A stretch of 35,970 bases of DNA from an uncultured Bacteroidales bacterium (GTDB taxonomy: Bacteria > Bacteroidota > Bacteroidia > Bacteroidales > UBA932). Positions 33,649 through 35,970 of the stretch are shown in pieces. How positions within the stretch are numbered: position 1 is the stretch's first letter; each line of letters begins with the position of its first letter. Both the position numbers and the translations under genes were made by a program. The DNA lies in NCBI GenBank assembly GCA_944326315.1, contig CALVDP010000022.1:1-35970 (forward strand). The letters are read 5' to 3'. Under the pieces are notes generated by a model. The model saw only the letters and a program-made list of their open reading frames with translations, was not told the origin of the DNA and ran no database searches.

Positions 33649-34518
33649 ATGCCAAGAACAAATTTCCAGGAGCTTCTTGATGCCGGTGTTCACTTCGGAC
33701 ACCTTGCCAGGAAGTGGAATCCTAAGATGGCTCCTTATATATTCGACCAGAAGAACGGGATCCATATCATCGACCTGCAAAAAAGTATAGTAAAGATTGA
33801 TGAGGCCGCGAATGTTATGAAACAGCTTGCACGCTCAGGCCGCAAGATACTTTTCGTGGCTACCAAGAAACAGGCAAAGGAGATTGTGGCCGAGAAGGCT
33901 GCATCTGTCAACATGCCGTATGTGACAGAAAGATGGCCGGGCGGAATGCTTACGAATTTCCCTACCATCAGAAAGGCTGTCAAGAAGATGAATACCATCG
34001 ACAAGATGATAGAGGATGGTACTTTCGACACTCTCGCCAAGCGTGAGCGTCTCCAGATTACACGCCAGAGGGCTAAGCTTGAGAAGAACCTCGGCTCCAT
34101 CAAGGATATGAGCCGTCTTCCTTCAGCCCTTTTCGTCGTAGATGTACAGAAAGAAATGAATGCAGTCAAGGAGGCTAATCGTCTGAATATCCCGGTTATC
34201 GCTATGGTTGATACTTGCTGCGATCCTACTCCTATAGATTATGTGATTCCGGCCAATGACGATGCCGCAAAATCCATTTCTTACATCATTGACGTACTTT
34301 GCCAGGCCGTATCTGAAGGATTGAGCGAAAGGAAGCTGGAGAAAGAGAAGGAAGTTCCCGAGCAGAACGACGCACAGCCGTCTGCAGGAAAGAAGCTCCG
34401 CTCCCGCAAGGTTAAGTCCGATGATGCCGAGACTGTTGTAGAGGCTGCCCCTGCAGCCAAACCGGAGGAGGCTCCGGCAGCAGAAGAGGCACCGGAGGCA
34501 GAAGCCAAGGCCGAATAG
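33649..34518 (+). CDS. rpsB: Ribosomal protein uS2
   Basis: A 289-residue small-subunit protein. The N-terminus L-L-D-A-G-V-H-F-G-H, K-W-N-P-K-M-A-P-Y-I-F, the R-W-P-G-G-M-L-T-N segment and I-P-V-I-A-M-V-D-T-C-C-D-P are all conserved. It is longer than E. coli S2 because of a C-terminal tail (about 245-289) rich in Ala, Glu and Pro, probably disordered, as in many Bacteroidota. It precedes tsf by 29 bases, the usual rpsB-tsf pair. Confidence 0.97.
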   Translation: MPRTNFQELLDAGVHFGHLARKWNPKMAPYIFDQKNGIHIIDLQKSIVKIDEAANVMKQLARSGRKILFVATKKQAKEIVAEKAASVNMPYVTERWPGGMLTNFPTIRKAVKKMNTIDKMIEDGTFDTLAKRERLQITRQRAKLEKNLGSIKDMSRLPSALFVVDVQKEMNAVKEANRLNIPVIAMVDTCCDPTPIDYVIPANDDAAKSISYIIDVLCQAVSEGLSERKLEKEKEVPEQNDAQPSAGKKLRSRKVKSDDAETVVEAAPAAKPEEAPAAEEAPEAEAKAE

Positions 34519-34547
34519 TACAAACATTCTAAATTCTTGAGAATATT

Positions 34548-35543
34548 ATGGAAATCAAAGCAGCTGACGTAGCTAAATTACGTAAAATGACAGGTGCCGG
34601 AATGATGGACTGCAAGAAAGCCCTTGTAGAGGCTAACGGCGACTATAACAGGGCGCAGGAAATCATTCGTGAGAAAGGCAAGCTCGTTGCAGCCAAAAGG
34701 GCTGACAGGGAAACTTCTGAAGGAGCGGCTATCGCCAAGGTCGAGGGCAACAAGGCTATTCTCGTGGCTCTCGGATGCGAGACTGACTTCGTGGCCAAGA
34801 ACGAAGAGTTCCAGGCCCTTGCAAACGCTATCGCTGATGCAGCCATAGCTCAGTTCCCTGCAGATGCCGAGGCTCTCAAGTCTTGCACCCTTGCAGACGG
34901 ACGTACTGTCGAGGCAGCTGTCACAGAGCAGACCGGCAAGACAGGTGAGAAGCATTCCATTGCATATTATGCATGCGTAGAGGCTCCTTACATATCTTCA
35001 TATATCCACAAGATCAACGGCAAACTCGCTGCCATAGTAGCATTCAGCAAGGAGATCCCTGCTGAGGCCGGCAAGGGTATCGCGATGCAGGTGGCATCTA
35101 TGAATCCGGTGGCAGTGAACAAGGAATCCGTTCCTCAGAACGTCATTGACAACGAGCTTGCAGTGGCTGTGGAGAAGACTAAGGAGGAGCTTGTGAAGAA
35201 GGCTGTGAATGCCGCCCTTGAGAAGGCAGGCATCAATCCTGCTCATGTTGACAGCGAGGACCACATCGAGTCCAATACTGCAAAGGGCTGGATTACACCT
35301 GAGCAGGCTGACCAGGCGCGCGAGATTATCAAGACTGTCTCAGCAGAGAAATCTGCAAATCTTCCTGAGGCAATGATCAACAACATCGCCAACGGCCGTC
35401 TGAACAAGTTCTTCAAGGAGAATACACTCGAAGAGCAGGAATATCAGATGGGAGACGGCAAGATTTCAGTCAAGGACTATCTTGCAGGCGTAGACAAGGA
35501 TGCAAAGATTCTTTCATTCAAGAGATTTTCTCTGAACGACTAA
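34548..35543 (+). CDS. tsf: Elongation factor Ts
   Basis: A 331-residue guanine-nucleotide exchange factor for EF-Tu. The N-terminal UBA-like domain has [19 protein letters not shown], and the exchange motif [10 protein letters not shown] is at about 79-88. The core domain includes [10 protein letters not shown]. It is longer than the E. coli protein (283) but typical for Bacteroidota. It is the last gene of the rplM-rpsI-rpsB-tsf group and is followed by a strong terminator. Confidence 0.97.
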   Translation: MEIKAADVAKLRKMTGAGMMDCKKALVEANGDYNRAQEIIREKGKLVAAKRADRETSEGAAIAKVEGNKAILVALGCETDFVAKNEEFQALANAIADAAIAQFPADAEALKSCTLADGRTVEAAVTEQTGKTGEKHSIAYYACVEAPYISSYIHKINGKLAAIVAFSKEIPAEAGKGIAMQVASMNPVAVNKESVPQNVIDNELAVAVEKTKEELVKKAVNAALEKAGINPAHVDSEDHIESNTAKGWITPEQADQAREIIKTVSAEKSANLPEAMINNIANGRLNKFFKENTLEEQEYQMGDGKISVKDYLAGVDKDAKILSFKRFSLND

Positions 35544-35564
35544 GGAATTCTGCAAATCATAATC

Positions 35565-35604
35565 AAAGAGGGCGGGTCTGAAAATTTTGACCTGCCCTCT
35601 TTTT
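35565..35604 (+). terminator. Rho-independent terminator after tsf
   Basis: AAAGAGGGCGGGTC (35565-35578) pairs with GACCTGCCCTCTTT (35589-35602), 14 pairs with one G.T, loop TGAAAATTTT, followed by further T. Ends the ribosomal operon. Confidence 0.95.
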
Positions 35605-35741
35605 GATTCGTATCCAGATGGAGTCCGGGTTCGGATATCCAATTCTCAAAAAAGGGGGGAATTTCTTTTTTGTAGTTTGTTTTTTCGTTTTTTCCGCGAG
35701 GCCGACCTCTGCTTCTCTTTCATATTTCTGGGTCTTGTCCC

Positions 35742-35815
35742 TTTATTTGGCTTCGGTCACATATACTGCAGCGCCTCGTTGCTGTGTCAAAATAGGTGCA
35801 GCCTATTTTCCTCTG
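35742..35815 (+). repeat. Degenerate hairpin-promoter repeat, copy D
   Basis: TTTATTTG (35742-35749), a hairpin with TTCG loop (35748-35759), ACATATACTG, GCGCCTCG (35771-35778), then a second hairpin with unrelated sequence (35789-35796 with 35802-35809, 8 bp) and CTCTG. It keeps the layout of copies A-C but has lost CTCGGCTTCTG and the final TATATTTG, so it no longer carries a promoter. The 35605-35741 stretch before it is T-rich with no gene. Confidence 0.55.
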
Positions 35816-35843
35816 ATGTACACAAATTATTGTATTACTGTTA

Positions 35844-35924
35844 CCGAAAGAGAAAATTTTCTTTCAGAAAAAGAAAAGATTTCTTTCGGAAAAATAAAAT
35901 GTCAGGATTTTCTTTTTCTGAAAG
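35844..35924. repeat. Nested and crossing inverted repeats at the window's right end
   Basis: A perfect 17-bp inverted repeat joins 35861-35877 and 35908-35924. An 8-bp one joins 35844-35851 (CCGAAAGA) and 35882-35889 (TCTTTCGG). The first arm of the longer repeat lies inside the loop of the shorter, so the two cross. GAAAATTTTC (35852-35861) adds a small palindrome. The bases to 35970 contain no gene; the target is probably a gene starting beyond the window. Confidence 0.6.
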
Positions 35925-35970
35925 CCTGTCCGGTATTCTTGTCATATATTCGCATATCGGCGTCCGGGGC

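Overview
The window is a piece of a Bacteroidales chromosome (phylum Bacteroidota) with roughly balanced base composition. Evidence: promoters of the TTTG-N19-20-TAnnTTTG type; families such as DUF4271, DUF2723, a hybrid two-component system and a carbohydrate TonB receptor; and AT-rich start regions without clear Shine-Dalgarno sequences. I cannot fix the genus.

Left (36-5751): a leftward operon SUI1 factor - DUF4271 - hemD - rnpA - yidD, divergent from a large DUF2723 membrane glycosyltransferase-like gene. The two promoters share a 17-bp palindrome. A tRNA-Ala(GGC) with its own promoter follows, then a 150-bp multi-hairpin element. Next come a leftward rRNA-methyltransferase-like gene and rightward pgk, which ends in a strong terminator.

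Middle (8810-21713): a polysaccharide-utilisation-like locus, visibly more AT-rich than its neighbours. Four leftward genes encode a heparinase II/III-like lyase, a TonB-dependent receptor, a lipoprotein alkaline phosphatase and a beta-helix lipoprotein. Two rightward genes encode a GH88/105 unsaturated uronyl hydrolase and an HTCS hybrid regulator. Lyase plus GH88/105 implies a uronic-acid polymer. There is no SusD, and the receptor resembles the TonB-Xanth-Caul type that works without one. The phosphatase suggests a phosphorylated substrate.

Right (21750-35604): housekeeping genes lgt, a YbaK/ProX tRNA deacylase, a HAD-IIB phosphatase, trxA, an outer-membrane beta-barrel, a polyprenyl synthase, holB, a RicT-like PSP1 protein, trmB, miaA (leftward), smpB, pfkA, then rplM-rpsI-rpsB-tsf with a terminator. 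The last 366 bases hold repeats but no gene.

The most interesting signals are in the intergenic DNA. First, a family of about 85-bp repeats (7011-7095, 24278-24445, degenerate at 35742-35815) carries two covarying hairpins and a complete Bacteroidota promoter whose -33 box lies inside a hairpin arm. Second, a pseudoknot-like leader precedes the HAD gene. Third, a 47-bp repeat sits directly behind two stop codons. I know no named family for any of these.
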